64,000 nucleotides of DNA from Paenibacillus pini JCM 16418 (lineage in GTDB: Bacteria > Bacillota > Bacilli > Paenibacillales > Paenibacillaceae): assembly GCF_000576305.1 (NCBI RefSeq), contig NZ_BAVZ01000001.1:434001-498000 (forward strand), written 5' to 3'. A model generated the notes under the pieces. That model did not search any database. It saw only the letters and a program-made list of their open reading frames with translations, and was not told where the DNA came from. Position numbers and translations under genes: made by a program. Positions 46,617-56,036 of this stretch are shown in pieces. Within the stretch, counting starts at the first letter, position 1. Every line of letters starts with the position of its first letter.

Positions 46617-48382
46617 CAGGCTTCCTCCTTCCTCACAATAGGGTCCGGTTCAACATCAACATAGTCAACTTCAACTTGACGTTTGATATGATCAAGCGAT
46701 TGACCTAGAGTGCTGACTTTATTCCGGATTTCATCGTCTGATTCGGATTCGAGAAATAGTTTATATAAACTTTTTTCCAGTGATTCCTTTTTCTCAAAAC
46801 GTTCCAAAATGACATCAAGTCCACCAATAACGGACTCAAACATATTGATCTTCTCATGCAGTAAGTTAAGAATATGTTCTTCAATTGTACCTGTCGTCGA
46901 TAGATTATATATTTTGACATCATTCTGTTGACCTAATCGATGTACGCGGCCAATTCGTTGTTCGACACGCATTGGATTCCAAGGTAAATCGAAATTGATC
47001 ATGTGATGACAAAATTGAAGATTAATCCCTTCGCCCCCTGCTTCGGTAGCAATCATCACTTGAGCACGACCGCGGAACAAGTCCATCATCCAATCCTTCT
47101 TGCCACGATTCATCCCTCCCCGGTATGGAACACAGGAGAGACCATGCTTTTGAAAATATTGCAGCAGATATTCCTGTGTCGCTCTGTATTCTGTGAATAC
47201 GATGACCTTGTCGTTCATACTTTGGATCAGTTCCATGGTCTTCTCAGCTTTAGTATTCGCTTTAATCGCTTTGATGGCCGTCACGAGTTCCCAAATTTTC
47301 GCTGTTAGCGGTGATTCGTCTGGAATCTTTTTAGACAAATTAACGAGCGTAAGGAACACAGCGTCTCGGCTACTACACACCTCGCGCTGAAGGGTAACAA
47401 GAGAGAGCATGCTACTTAAATTCCCACCAGCGGCCTTATATTGGTCTTTAACAAAAGAGGTCACGCCATCATATAAAGCTTGTTCTTCATCCGAGAGTTG
47501 TAAACTGACATTGCGGACGGTTCGTTTGGTGAAATTAACAGGCCCTTCGCCGCGTCGGTTACGAATCATAACCTTGGCTAGTTCCGTTTTGAGTAGCTCC
47601 GAATTCTTTGCTTGTCGTTTATCTACAACATAATTCGCAGCGAAATCACCCTGTCTTCCGAGCTGCCCTGGCTTCAGCAGCGTAATGAGATTAAACAGCT
47701 CACTTAAGTTGTTCTGTACGGGAGTAGCTGTCAGCAGTAAGCAATATTTCTTATGAAGCTTCTGAATGAACTGATAGTTGGTTGTCTTCTTATTCTTGAG
47801 TTTATGTGCTTCATCAATAATCAGCATGTCATATTCTTGCTCAAGCAATGTCTCCCGATGAGGATCACGTTTAGCGGTATCGATTGAAGCAACCACGACA
47901 TCGGAATGCCATGAATAAGCTTTTTTCTGGGCGACAGCGGGGATTCCGAATTTGCTGTTGAGCTCACGGACCCATTGTAGAACAAGGGAGGCGGGTACAA
48001 GGATAAGGACCTTGGATACCAGGCCACGTATCATATATTCTTTCAGAATAAGGCCTGCCTCTATTGTTTTCCCAAGCCCTACCTCGTCTGCTAATATAGC
48101 TCTGCCAGACATACCAAACAGGACTTTACGTGCAGTGTCGATTTGATGAGGTAGAGGAGATAGATCATTGAGATGCTTCAAGCATTGCAGCTCGTCAAAG
48201 CTTGTCACTAAACTTGCCTCTTCGCCTTGTACGGCTAGCTGACAGAGCTTCCAATCACCCCAAGGTCCGCCTTTGCTAAGGCGGTTGTCTAATTGCTCTA
48301 ACCATGTGCGATCCATATGCACGGGAACCGGAAGCTCCGGGACTCCTGAAATGTTATTTCCGCCGGTTCGTGGAATGTTCAA
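46616..48382 (-). CDS. yqhH: SNF2 family DEAD/DEAH-box helicase (YqhH)
   Basis: This SNF2-type translocase of about 588 residues has Walker A ADEVGLGKTIEAGLI, motif Ib-like ASIDTAKRDPHR, DEAH in LLIIDEAHKLKNKKT, TATPVQN, then the helicase C domain with IVFTEYRATQEYLLQYF, ATEAGGEGINLQFC and NPMRVEQRIGRVHRLGQ. It acts on nucleic acid or protein-nucleic acid complexes with ATP. The TTG at 48382 has AAGGAGG nine bases ahead and gives the length seen in Bacillus YqhH; the open frame extends 41 codons further without one. It pairs with YqhG. The Bacillus gcvT neighbour is absent. Confidence 0.88.
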   Translation of the reverse strand: MNIPRTGGNNISGVPELPVPVHMDRTWLEQLDNRLSKGGPWGDWKLCQLAVQGEEASLVTSFDELQCLKHLNDLSPLPHQIDTARKVLFGMSGRAILADEVGLGKTIEAGLILKEYMIRGLVSKVLILVPASLVLQWVRELNSKFGIPAVAQKKAYSWHSDVVVASIDTAKRDPHRETLLEQEYDMLIIDEAHKLKNKKTTNYQFIQKLHKKYCLLLTATPVQNNLSELFNLITLLKPGQLGRQGDFAANYVVDKRQAKNSELLKTELAKVMIRNRRGEGPVNFTKRTVRNVSLQLSDEEQALYDGVTSFVKDQYKAAGGNLSSMLSLVTLQREVCSSRDAVFLTLVNLSKKIPDESPLTAKIWELVTAIKAIKANTKAEKTMELIQSMNDKVIVFTEYRATQEYLLQYFQKHGLSCVPYRGGMNRGKKDWMMDLFRGRAQVMIATEAGGEGINLQFCHHMINFDLPWNPMRVEQRIGRVHRLGQQNDVKIYNLSTTGTIEEHILNLLHEKINMFESVIGGLDVILERFEKKESLEKSLYKLFLESESDDEIRNKVSTLGQSLDHIKRQVEVDYVDVEPDPIVRKEEA

Positions 48383-48620
48383 ACGGTGTATCCTCCTTGT
48401 ATGATTTATGGTATTAGAGTTGAGGTACAGTTGTAGGTTGTAGTATGCACGTAAATCAGAAAGTTCATAAGTTTCATCCATATTTTCAAAGAAACAACGT
48501 TTCATTTCGTTAACTTTCGTGAGAAAAGAGAAGACTAAAATTGTTGAAGGGCTTCTATGGCTTACATTTCACAAATAGATCATAGTCTTCCTATAAGGGG
48601 TATAGTATAATGAGTTTAGA

Positions 48621-48636
48621 ACACAATATATTGTAC
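48621..48636. promoter_or_regulatory. NrdR box 1 (nrdJ)
   Basis: ACACAATATATTGTAC matches the NrdR consensus ACACWATATATWGTGT at 14 of 16 positions, just downstream of the -10, where a bound repressor would block nrdJ transcription. Confidence 0.75.
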
Positions 48637-48661
48637 TTTAAAAGATTTAAATACATTTTTT

Positions 48662-48677
48662 TGTTTATATGTAGTGT
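48662..48677. promoter_or_regulatory. NrdR box 2, weaker (nrdJ)
   Basis: TGTTTATATGTAGTGT matches the NrdR consensus at 11 of 16 positions. It lies 41 bp from box 1, close to four helical turns, as tandem NrdR sites usually do. Confidence 0.45.
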
Positions 48678-48741
48678 TTGAGGTAAGCGGCGTAAGAGTG
48701 CTGTGCAGCTATTTATCACCTTATATGGGAGGTTGTTATCG

Positions 48742-51438
48742 TTGAATATGAAACAAACACAAAAGTTGCAAGGTTTAAGTGAGAAGATTTTTCTGGATCG
48801 CTATGCGTGGAAGAATCCAGATCCGAGTCATGCAATGGTTGGTGATGTTGTTCTTGTATTGACGAAGGATGATCCCAAATTTCCGGCTAAGGAAGTCGGT
48901 GAAATTATAAAGCGTGAGGGAAGAATAGCTACTGTTCGTACCCGCACCGGAGAGCTCGTTGATGCGGATATAGAGAAGCTTACGCTAACCATTGAGAAGA
49001 CACCGGAGGAAATATGGGATAGATTGGCTGATGCTATGGCATCTGTTGAGGAAACGTCTGAGCTACAAGCTGAATGGAAAAAGAAATTCCGCTATGTACT
49101 GGATGACTGGAAGCTAGTTCCGGGTGGACGGATTGCCGCAGGCGCAGGTGCAAGCGAAGAACTGACTTTATTTAACTGCTACGTCATCCCTTCTCCTAAA
49201 GATAGCCGTGGTGGAATTATGTCTACATTAACGGAAATGACTGAAATTATGGCGCGCGGCGGTGGGGTGGGAATCAATCTATCCTCGTTAAGACCTCGCC
49301 GGGCTGTGGTTAAAGGCGTCAATGGATCGTCGAGTGGTGCTGTTTCTTGGGGTGGTCTGTTCAGTTATACGACGGGTTTGATTGAGCAAGGTGGCAGTCG
49401 CCGCGGTGCATTGATGCTGATGATTAACGACTGGCATCCAGATGTACTGGATTTCATAACTGTAAAACAGACGATGGGACAGGTTACAAATGCAAATCTT
49501 TCCGTATGTGTTAGTAATGATTTCATGAAAGCTGTGAAGGAAGACTTGGATTGGGAACTTGTTTATCCTGACACGACAGTGCCAGAATACAATGAAATTT
49601 GGGATGGCGATTTAGAGAAGTGGAAGCAAGGTGGACATGCTGTAATTCATTATCGCACCGTGAAGGCGCGGGAAATCTGGCAGGTCATTATTGAATCCGC
49701 ATGGAAATCGGCTGAGCCAGGCGTTGTATTTATGGAATATTACAATCAAATGTCGAATAGTTGGTATTTTAATACGATTATCTGCACAAATCCATGCGGA
49801 GAGCAAGGTTTGCCAGCTTGGGGTGTATGTAATCTGTCTGCGATTAATCTATCCAAATTTTATAATGAAGCAAGTCAGGATGTGGATTGGGACGATCTCG
49901 CACAAACGACTCGCTATACGGTACGTTTTCTGGATAATGTGATTAACAAGACTCCTTATCACTTTGAAGAAAACGAGAAAAATCAGAAAAAAGAGCGTCG
50001 TGTCGGTCTAGGCACAATGGGTCTGGCAGAGCTGATGATTAAGCTGAAGATCAGGTACGGTAGTCCAGAATCATTGGATTTTCTCGATAGAATATATGGG
50101 TTTATTGCAAGAGAGGCTTATTTAGCTTCCGCTGACATTGCTGGTGAGAAAGGCTCCTTTGAGGCATTTGATACGGATCAATACTTGCAGAGCGGTTTCA
50201 TGAAGAACATAACGCAGGCTTATCCCGAAGTGGAAACAGCCATCCGTGAACAAGGCATGCGGAATGTAACGGTGATTACACAAGCTCCGACAGGTAGTAC
50301 GGGTACAATGGTCGGTACGTCAACGGGTATTGAGCCTTACTTCGCTTTTAAATATTTCCGTCAGAGTAGACTTGGGTATGATGAACAGTATGTACCCATT
50401 GTACAAGAATATTTAGATGCTCATCCCGGAGAAGAGCTGCCTGATTATTTCGTTACAGCGATGGATTTATCAGCGGAAGATCATATCCGCGCACAGGCTG
50501 CTATTCAGCGCTGGGTGGACAGTTCAATCTCGAAGACAGCAAATTGTCCAGCAGATTTTACTGTCGAAGAAACGGCAAATTTGTATGAGTTAGCCTTTGA
50601 TCTAGGATGTAAGGGCGTGACCATCTACCGCGATGGTAGCCGCGATGTTCAGGTATTACAGACAGAGAAGAAGGAAGATAAGACGAAAGTAGTGGAAGTG
50701 CAGACATCTATTCAAGAAGCGGCAAATGCTGCGGATGCAGATCGTGAGAATGAGAGTGCAGATAAGGAGAATGTTGGAAAACCTGTGACTTTTGGTCAGG
50801 GTGATACAGCTTTTGGTGATGTGCAACCGAACGCTTTGGCTAATGACGAACGTTCTGAAACGAAAGTGGTGGATAAACAGTATAAGTCTCGTCCTCAGGT
50901 ACTTCGGGGTGCCACATACAAGTTGAATACGCCATTTGGCATGGCATATATCACGATTAATGATCTGAATAATATTCCCGGGGAAATATTTCTTAATGTA
51001 GGAAAGGCCGGATCTGACGTATTTGCTATGGCTGAGGCACTTGGTCGAGTGTGCTCTCTGTTCCTAAGATATGGGGATCATGGACATAAGGTTGAGCTAC
51101 TTATTAAACATCTTAAAGGTATCGGTGGTTCAGGTGCGATCGGATTTGGCCCAAACCGTGTGGATTCAATTGCGGATGCTGTAGCCAAGGCACTAGAAAC
51201 GCATATGCAAGGGCTTGAAGCTGGTGGACACATTCCAGCACCAATTGAGGCAACTTTAGCACAAAAGATTATTAGTGGTTCTGGAAGTGAGGAAAGCAAA
51301 GGACCACAAAATCCGCGTGCTTCGCGTGACCTTTGTCCATCCTGTGGATCTGCCTCGCTGATTAATATTGAAGTTGTAAGACCTGTGGAAATTGTGGGTA
51401 TAGTAAGTGTGGATGATGAAGGAAATTGTTACGTATAA
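48742..51438 (+). CDS. nrdJ: Vitamin B12-dependent ribonucleotide reductase (class II)
   Basis: This adenosylcobalamin enzyme of about 898 residues reduces ribonucleotides to deoxyribonucleotides. Motifs: NCYVIPSPKDSRGGIM near residue 145, GGVGINLSSLRP, TNPCGEQGLPAWGVCNLSAINLSKF (site of the thiyl radical Cys), APTGSTGTMVGTSTGIEP, and FRQSRLG. After residue 640 comes a charged linker, then the TSCPAD-type domain (LNTPFGMAYITINDLNN) and a C-terminal CPSCGS. The TTG at 48742 with GGGAGG nine bases ahead is preferred to an ATG two codons later. NrdR boxes upstream suggest NrdR control. Confidence 0.95.
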   Translation: MNMKQTQKLQGLSEKIFLDRYAWKNPDPSHAMVGDVVLVLTKDDPKFPAKEVGEIIKREGRIATVRTRTGELVDADIEKLTLTIEKTPEEIWDRLADAMASVEETSELQAEWKKKFRYVLDDWKLVPGGRIAAGAGASEELTLFNCYVIPSPKDSRGGIMSTLTEMTEIMARGGGVGINLSSLRPRRAVVKGVNGSSSGAVSWGGLFSYTTGLIEQGGSRRGALMLMINDWHPDVLDFITVKQTMGQVTNANLSVCVSNDFMKAVKEDLDWELVYPDTTVPEYNEIWDGDLEKWKQGGHAVIHYRTVKAREIWQVIIESAWKSAEPGVVFMEYYNQMSNSWYFNTIICTNPCGEQGLPAWGVCNLSAINLSKFYNEASQDVDWDDLAQTTRYTVRFLDNVINKTPYHFEENEKNQKKERRVGLGTMGLAELMIKLKIRYGSPESLDFLDRIYGFIAREAYLASADIAGEKGSFEAFDTDQYLQSGFMKNITQAYPEVETAIREQGMRNVTVITQAPTGSTGTMVGTSTGIEPYFAFKYFRQSRLGYDEQYVPIVQEYLDAHPGEELPDYFVTAMDLSAEDHIRAQAAIQRWVDSSISKTANCPADFTVEETANLYELAFDLGCKGVTIYRDGSRDVQVLQTEKKEDKTKVVEVQTSIQEAANAADADRENESADKENVGKPVTFGQGDTAFGDVQPNALANDERSETKVVDKQYKSRPQVLRGATYKLNTPFGMAYITINDLNNIPGEIFLNVGKAGSDVFAMAEALGRVCSLFLRYGDHGHKVELLIKHLKGIGGSGAIGFGPNRVDSIADAVAKALETHMQGLEAGGHIPAPIEATLAQKIISGSGSEESKGPQNPRASRDLCPSCGSASLINIEVVRPVEIVGIVSVDDEGNCYV

Positions 51439-51474
51439 CTTGCTGTAATAGATGACTATAAATATATTCATATA

Positions 51475-51511
51475 AAAACGTCTGGATCATCATTGTGATC
51501 CAGACGTTTTT
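51475..51511 (+). terminator. Terminator of nrdJ
   Basis: AAAAACGTCTGGATCA pairs perfectly with TGATCCAGACGTTTTT. Confidence 0.9.
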
Positions 51512-51719
51512 AATATTATTTCTTTTACTAATCGTCATTGTTTATTTAGCTGAACGTTAAATATTTTCATATGTTGCAACTAATATCGATGTCGTGTTGT
51601 TATATCTATATTCATTATTAGGGCAGAATTTGATTCTAATTAACTAAGCTATCTTAAATAAAATGCATATAAGAGCTTAATTTGTTATGATTATTACATA
51701 CTGTTTATAGGGGTGAAAT

Positions 51720-52310
51720 ATGAATCCTACTAATATTATACAAATTCTAAGAGAAGAAACACGACCTCATCATATCCAAATAGAGGACAATAAATATGCG
51801 AAAGCAATTATGGACAGTTCACTGAGCATAGAAGAGTATAGGGAATACTTGGAACGCTTCTACGGATTCATTAAACCTATGGAACAGCACATGACACATC
51901 ACGAGGAATGGTCAAGATATGATTTTGATATCAGTGCCCGTTCTAAAATAAAAGATCTAGAGCTGGATTTAGTCGCGCTTGGACTTACACAGAAACAAAT
52001 ACATGATCTGTCAGAATGCCCGAGAATTCCAAACTTAGTGACATTTCCTGCAATTCTTGGGTACTTATATGTAATTGAGGGGTCTACATTAGGTGGACAG
52101 TTGATTATGAAGCAATTAAAGCAGACATTAAATATTCAAGCTGATGTGAATGGCCATTATTTTAATAGTTATGGTAGTCAAGAAGTTAAGACGAAGTGGA
52201 ATGAGTTTCGAGAGTTTATGCTTTCGGTTCCATTATCAGAGGGTGAACAGCATATCGTAATTGAAGCAGCCAAAGAAACCTTTATTATGCTGTATCAATG
52301 GATGGAGTAA
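51720..52310 (+). CDS. bphO: Biliverdin-producing heme oxygenase
   Basis: The enzyme opens heme to biliverdin, the chromophore needed by the phytochrome that follows. The proximal heme His lies near residue 18 in REETRPHHIQIEDNKYAKAIM. The distal helix glycines are in GYLYVIEGSTLGGQLIMKQL. At 196 residues it is family-typical. It ends 43 bp before the phytochrome gene on the same strand, the usual bphO-bphP arrangement. AGGGGTGAAAT precedes the ATG. Confidence 0.92.
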   Translation: MNPTNIIQILREETRPHHIQIEDNKYAKAIMDSSLSIEEYREYLERFYGFIKPMEQHMTHHEEWSRYDFDISARSKIKDLELDLVALGLTQKQIHDLSECPRIPNLVTFPAILGYLYVIEGSTLGGQLIMKQLKQTLNIQADVNGHYFNSYGSQEVKTKWNEFREFMLSVPLSEGEQHIVIEAAKETFIMLYQWME

Positions 52311-52353
52311 GACTACACAATGTATACATGAATAAAAAGGAGGCTGAATTGAG

Positions 52354-54903
52354 ATGTCTCATTCACAGGGTAGGAAAGAAAAAGACGTTCTAAATCGAAC
52401 GCTTCTCACAGAAGGCGATTTCTTATTGAAAGAGAATATTGACCTTACGAACTGTGATAAAGAGCCTATTCATATTCCAGGATTAATTCAGCCACATGGT
52501 ATGTTATTGGCGGTAACGCAGGACATGGATTTGAGAATCATGCAGTGTAGCGTAAACACAAGTGAATTTTTGGGACAAACTCCTGAGGAATTACTTGGTA
52601 AATCTTTAATTGAGATCATCGGAGCCGAGCAGATGGATCAGATGCTTCTTGAAATAAAGAGACAAGAGCAAGATCCTATCGATCTTCATTATATGAATTT
52701 TAAAATAGACGTTATGGGAGAAATCTCAGAGTTCTATGGAATCATTCATGAAAGTGAAGATTTAATTATTCTAGAACTAGAGCCTGCTGAAGCTTCAACC
52801 ACTCCCACTATTAGTGATTTCGAGTGGATTCAGAGCTTTTTTAGAAAAATGAAGCAGACTGAAAATCGAATCGAAGCAAGTCAGTTAGCTGCTGAGCAAC
52901 TTAAGCTCATGCTTGATTATGATCGAGTAATGGTTTACGAATTTGACGAACAGTGGAATGGCAAGGTTATTGCAGAAGCGAAGGAACAGGAGCTTGAACC
53001 ATTCCTAGGTCACCATTATCCAGCTTCAGATATTCCAAAGCAAGCTCGTGAGCTATATTTACGCAACTGGTTACGCACGATCGTAGATGTGAACTATACA
53101 CCAGTGAAAGTCATGTCCTTGCCTAATTCGGAGAATAAACCATTAAATTTGAGTCTATCTATTCTACGAAGTGTATCGCCATTACACATTGAATATTTGC
53201 AAAATATGGGCGTGGGCGCAACGCTAACTATTTCTCTCATTCATGAGAACAAGCTTTGGGGTATGATTACCTGTCATCATTATGCACCTAAATATGTGAC
53301 TCATCGTGTGCGTAATCTATGTAACTTTCTTGGGAATTTCTTTTCAAGTGAGCTGTTCCAGCGACAGCAGCTAGATGACTATCAATCCGAGATACATGTG
53401 AAATCATTAGCAAATCATGTGACGAGTATTTTTATTGGAAATACGAGTTCTTCGAAAGTGATGGAGCAGCTTGAATTAGAGCAATCGGCATTGCTAGAAA
53501 TGATGAATGCTTCCGGTGCGGCTGTTGTTTATCATAATAAAACGGCTTTATTCGGCAAGACCCCAATGATAGATCAGATACATGATTTGGCAGCATGGAT
53601 GAAGCATCGAAGTAAAGAATATGTATATTATTCCTCTGCATTAAGCTTGGAGTTTGAAGGTGCTATTCCTTATAAAGACATCGCTTCAGGAGCACTGTAT
53701 CTCGCGCTCTCATCTGATTATAAAGATTATATCATCTGGTTTAGACCGGAAGTAGTTCAGGTTGTTCATTGGGCGGGTGATCCGGAAAAAGCAGTGCTAA
53801 AGGAAAACGATGGCGTTCGATTATCTCCTCGAAAGTCCTTTGAGAAATGGAAGCATGTTGTACAATCCACTTCATTGCCATGGAAGTCACGGGAACTTCG
53901 CTCCCTTGGTGATTTAAAAACAATTATTCTAAGACAAACCGAGAATCAACGCCGTCAAGCGGAAGAAGAATCTCAATTAAACGCACGAATTCTTATGGAA
54001 AACGAAAAGCGATACCTCCAGCTTATGGAACTTTCTCCAGTAGCCTTCTTCACCATTAGTGAAGGCAAGATTGTTTATTTAAATCAGCAGGCCCTTAAGC
54101 TGCTTAAGGCAGGACCGACTGAGGAATTACTTGGCAAATCGTTCTTAAACTTCGTGCAGCAGGATGCTAGACATTCATTGGAGCGTCATATGAGTATTTT
54201 AGAACATTCCACACAGCTCATCACTTCAGATGAACCTTTTATATCTACACAAGGTGTTGAAATGTTATTGGAATTAACAATGGCTCATGTAACGTATGGA
54301 GGTAAACCTTCTATATTTGCCATCGCTCGACGTAAAATTGGTGACGATGAGCAAGGTGATTTTGCTGAGATGACTAGACAGTTAAAAAATTATGTAAATA
54401 CGGATGCTTTAACTGAGATATCTAACCGTAGGTATTTTACGGAGTCTTTGAATAAAGAAATCCAGCAAGGAACGGATCAATTACGAGAATTATCTGTTCT
54501 ATTGCTTGATATTGATAATTTCCATTCATATAATGCATTATACGGTTATCAAGCCGCGGATACATGCTTACAGTGGATAGCGGATGTATTAGAGGCATTT
54601 GGAAATCCTAAAGGTGTTGTATTGTCACGCTTTGAAGGTGGAACCTTTGCATTGTACTGGGCAGGTGCTTCACTTGAACAGGCAGTTGAACTAGCCGAAC
54701 AGATCAGACAAGCAGTAATCTCGATGAAAATTCCTCGTAATCCTTCGAATCCTGAAGATTGTCTAACGGTTAGCTTGGGAGTTACGTCCTTTCAAAATGT
54801 GCAGCTATCCGCTTCGGATATGTTATATCAAGCCGAACGGGCATTGATGAAAGCAAAACAGGAAGGGAAAAATCGAGTAGCATTAATTGAGCATATGAAT
54901 TGA
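52354..54903 (+). CDS. bphP: Bacteriophytochrome with a PAS and a degenerate GGDEF output domain
   Basis: This 849-residue red/far-red sensor has PAS-GAF-PHY-PAS-GGDEF architecture. The N-terminal NCDKEPIHIPGLIQPHG has Cys34, the biliverdin-linking site. The GAF domain has HHYPASDIPKQARELYLRN (residues about 225-245), and the PHY tongue has SPRKSFEKW near residue 490. A second PAS (about 550-665) follows, then a GGDEF domain with LLLDIDNFHSYNALYGYQAADTCL. Where active enzymes have RYGGDEF it reads RFEGGTF near residue 760, so the metal- and GTP-contacting residues are lost and cyclase activity is unlikely. AAAAGGAGGCTG precedes the ATG. It forms an operon with bphO. Confidence 0.93.
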   Translation: MSHSQGRKEKDVLNRTLLTEGDFLLKENIDLTNCDKEPIHIPGLIQPHGMLLAVTQDMDLRIMQCSVNTSEFLGQTPEELLGKSLIEIIGAEQMDQMLLEIKRQEQDPIDLHYMNFKIDVMGEISEFYGIIHESEDLIILELEPAEASTTPTISDFEWIQSFFRKMKQTENRIEASQLAAEQLKLMLDYDRVMVYEFDEQWNGKVIAEAKEQELEPFLGHHYPASDIPKQARELYLRNWLRTIVDVNYTPVKVMSLPNSENKPLNLSLSILRSVSPLHIEYLQNMGVGATLTISLIHENKLWGMITCHHYAPKYVTHRVRNLCNFLGNFFSSELFQRQQLDDYQSEIHVKSLANHVTSIFIGNTSSSKVMEQLELEQSALLEMMNASGAAVVYHNKTALFGKTPMIDQIHDLAAWMKHRSKEYVYYSSALSLEFEGAIPYKDIASGALYLALSSDYKDYIIWFRPEVVQVVHWAGDPEKAVLKENDGVRLSPRKSFEKWKHVVQSTSLPWKSRELRSLGDLKTIILRQTENQRRQAEEESQLNARILMENEKRYLQLMELSPVAFFTISEGKIVYLNQQALKLLKAGPTEELLGKSFLNFVQQDARHSLERHMSILEHSTQLITSDEPFISTQGVEMLLELTMAHVTYGGKPSIFAIARRKIGDDEQGDFAEMTRQLKNYVNTDALTEISNRRYFTESLNKEIQQGTDQLRELSVLLLDIDNFHSYNALYGYQAADTCLQWIADVLEAFGNPKGVVLSRFEGGTFALYWAGASLEQAVELAEQIRQAVISMKIPRNPSNPEDCLTVSLGVTSFQNVQLSASDMLYQAERALMKAKQEGKNRVALIEHMN

Positions 54904-54933
54904 AACGTTGTTTCAAGATAATGAGATGTTTCA

Positions 54934-54969
54934 AAAGGGGTCTACAGTGAATACTGTAGACCCCTTTAT
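54934..54969 (+). terminator. Terminator of the bphO-bphP operon
   Basis: AAAGGGGTCTACAGT pairs with ACTGTAGACCCCTTT. Confidence 0.9.
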
Positions 54970-54995
54970 TGATGTATGGAAATAGAAGGTAGCTA

Positions 54996-55025
54996 TTGAC
55001 AACTATATAGTTACAAAAGTATAAT
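54996..55025 (+). promoter_or_regulatory. Promoter of the catE-like gene
   Basis: A perfect TTGACA (54996-55001) and a perfect TATAAT (55020-55025) with an 18-base spacer. Confidence 0.8.
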
Positions 55026-55044
55026 TACTTACAAATAGTAATTA
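55022..55044. promoter_or_regulatory. Palindromic operator overlapping the catE -10
   Basis: TAATTACT and AGTAATTA form a perfect inverted repeat with a seven-base spacer. It overlaps the -10 hexamer and the start region, as expected for a repressor site. CatR/YodB-type redox repressors control catE in Bacillus; that link is inference. Confidence 0.65.
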
Positions 55045-55098
55045 AATTGTGAATGATAATAAAAATGAACCATTCGTATATTATGGAGGATGATATGT

Positions 55099-55950
55099 AT
55101 GAATTTTCACCGCGAACCGAGCACATTTGTTGGTCAAGTTAATATAAACGTTACGAACTTAGAGCGTTCCCTTCAATTTTATCAAGAGGTCATCGGCTTT
55201 AAAATATTGGAGCGATTTGAGAATCAAGCAATATTGACCGCTGATGGAAAGACGCCTTTGTTAACGATAGAACAACCAGATAACGTCACACCGCAACAGC
55301 CTCGTACGACGGGGTTATATCATTTCGCACTACTGCTGCCGAAACGTGCTGATTTAGCACAGGTGGTAGAGCATTTTATTACGAATCGTTATGCGGTGCA
55401 AGGGGCATCAGATCATCTTGTCAGTGAGGCTTTGTATCTGGGAGATCCGGATGGAAACGGAATTGAGATTTATGCAGACCGTCCAGAAACAACATGGAGA
55501 TGGGCAGATGGAGAAGTTGCAATGACGACAGAGCCTCTAGATATCGAAGATCTCCTGACTGAAGTGCAAGGTGGAGTGTGGAACGGCCTTGCCTCGGCGA
55601 CTGTAATGGGCCATATTCATTTACATGTGTCGGAGCTTCAGAAGACAGAGGAATTCTATAATAAAGGACTTGGATTTGATGTCGTTACCCGCTATGGAAA
55701 TCAAGCATTATTTATGTCAACTAGCCAATACCATCATCATATTGGACTCAATACATGGGCAGGTGTTGGTGCTCCAACACCTCCAGCAAATAGTGTGGGA
55801 TTAAATTGGTATTCGCTTGTATTTCCAAGTGAGGAAGCAAGAAAAGAAACCATCGTTAAGTTGAAGTCTATTGGGGCTTTAGTTCATGAAGAGAATGGTA
55901 TCGTACTTACTAAAGATCCATCGGGAAACCATATTAGACTAATGGTTTAA
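55099..55950 (+). CDS. catE: VOC-family dioxygenase, CatE-like (catechol 2,3-dioxygenase type)
   Basis: The protein of about 283 residues has two VOC (glyoxalase/extradiol dioxygenase) modules: QVNINVTNLERSLQFYQEVIGF with YLGDPDGNGIEIYADRP, then GHIHLHVSELQKTEEFYNKGLGF with YHHHIGLNTWAG. It aligns closely in recollection with Bacillus CatE (YfiE), an Fe(II) enzyme that opens catechols. Candidate metal ligands are the His of GHIHLHV, a His of YHHHIGLN, and the late acidic residue region. The ATG at 55099 has GGAGG nine bases ahead. It stands alone behind a strong promoter with an overlapping palindrome. Confidence 0.85.
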   Translation: MNFHREPSTFVGQVNINVTNLERSLQFYQEVIGFKILERFENQAILTADGKTPLLTIEQPDNVTPQQPRTTGLYHFALLLPKRADLAQVVEHFITNRYAVQGASDHLVSEALYLGDPDGNGIEIYADRPETTWRWADGEVAMTTEPLDIEDLLTEVQGGVWNGLASATVMGHIHLHVSELQKTEEFYNKGLGFDVVTRYGNQALFMSTSQYHHHIGLNTWAGVGAPTPPANSVGLNWYSLVFPSEEARKETIVKLKSIGALVHEENGIVLTKDPSGNHIRLMV

Positions 55951-55965
55951 TTAGCTCATACAACA

Positions 55966-55994
55966 AAGAGACAGCCTTGAGGCTGTCTTTTTTA
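55966..55994 (+). terminator. Terminator of catE
   Basis: AGACAGCC pairs with GGCTGTCT across TTGA, followed by six T. Confidence 0.88.
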
Positions 55995-56036
55995 CATTTT
56001 TTCGTAGCCATCATCATGAGTTGGAACAGTTGCATT

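Larger units (their letters stand above)
48383..48741. promoter_or_regulatory. Divergent control region between yqhH and nrdJ
   Basis: No gene is seen. A TATAAT at 48606-48611 is a likely -10 for nrdJ, with a poor -35 region. Two NrdR-like boxes follow downstream. Confidence 0.5.

Noticed and set aside
54368..54400. EAL or HD-GYP domain after the phytochrome GGDEF
   Set aside because: The protein ends after the GGDEF domain; no EAL or HD-GYP motif is present.
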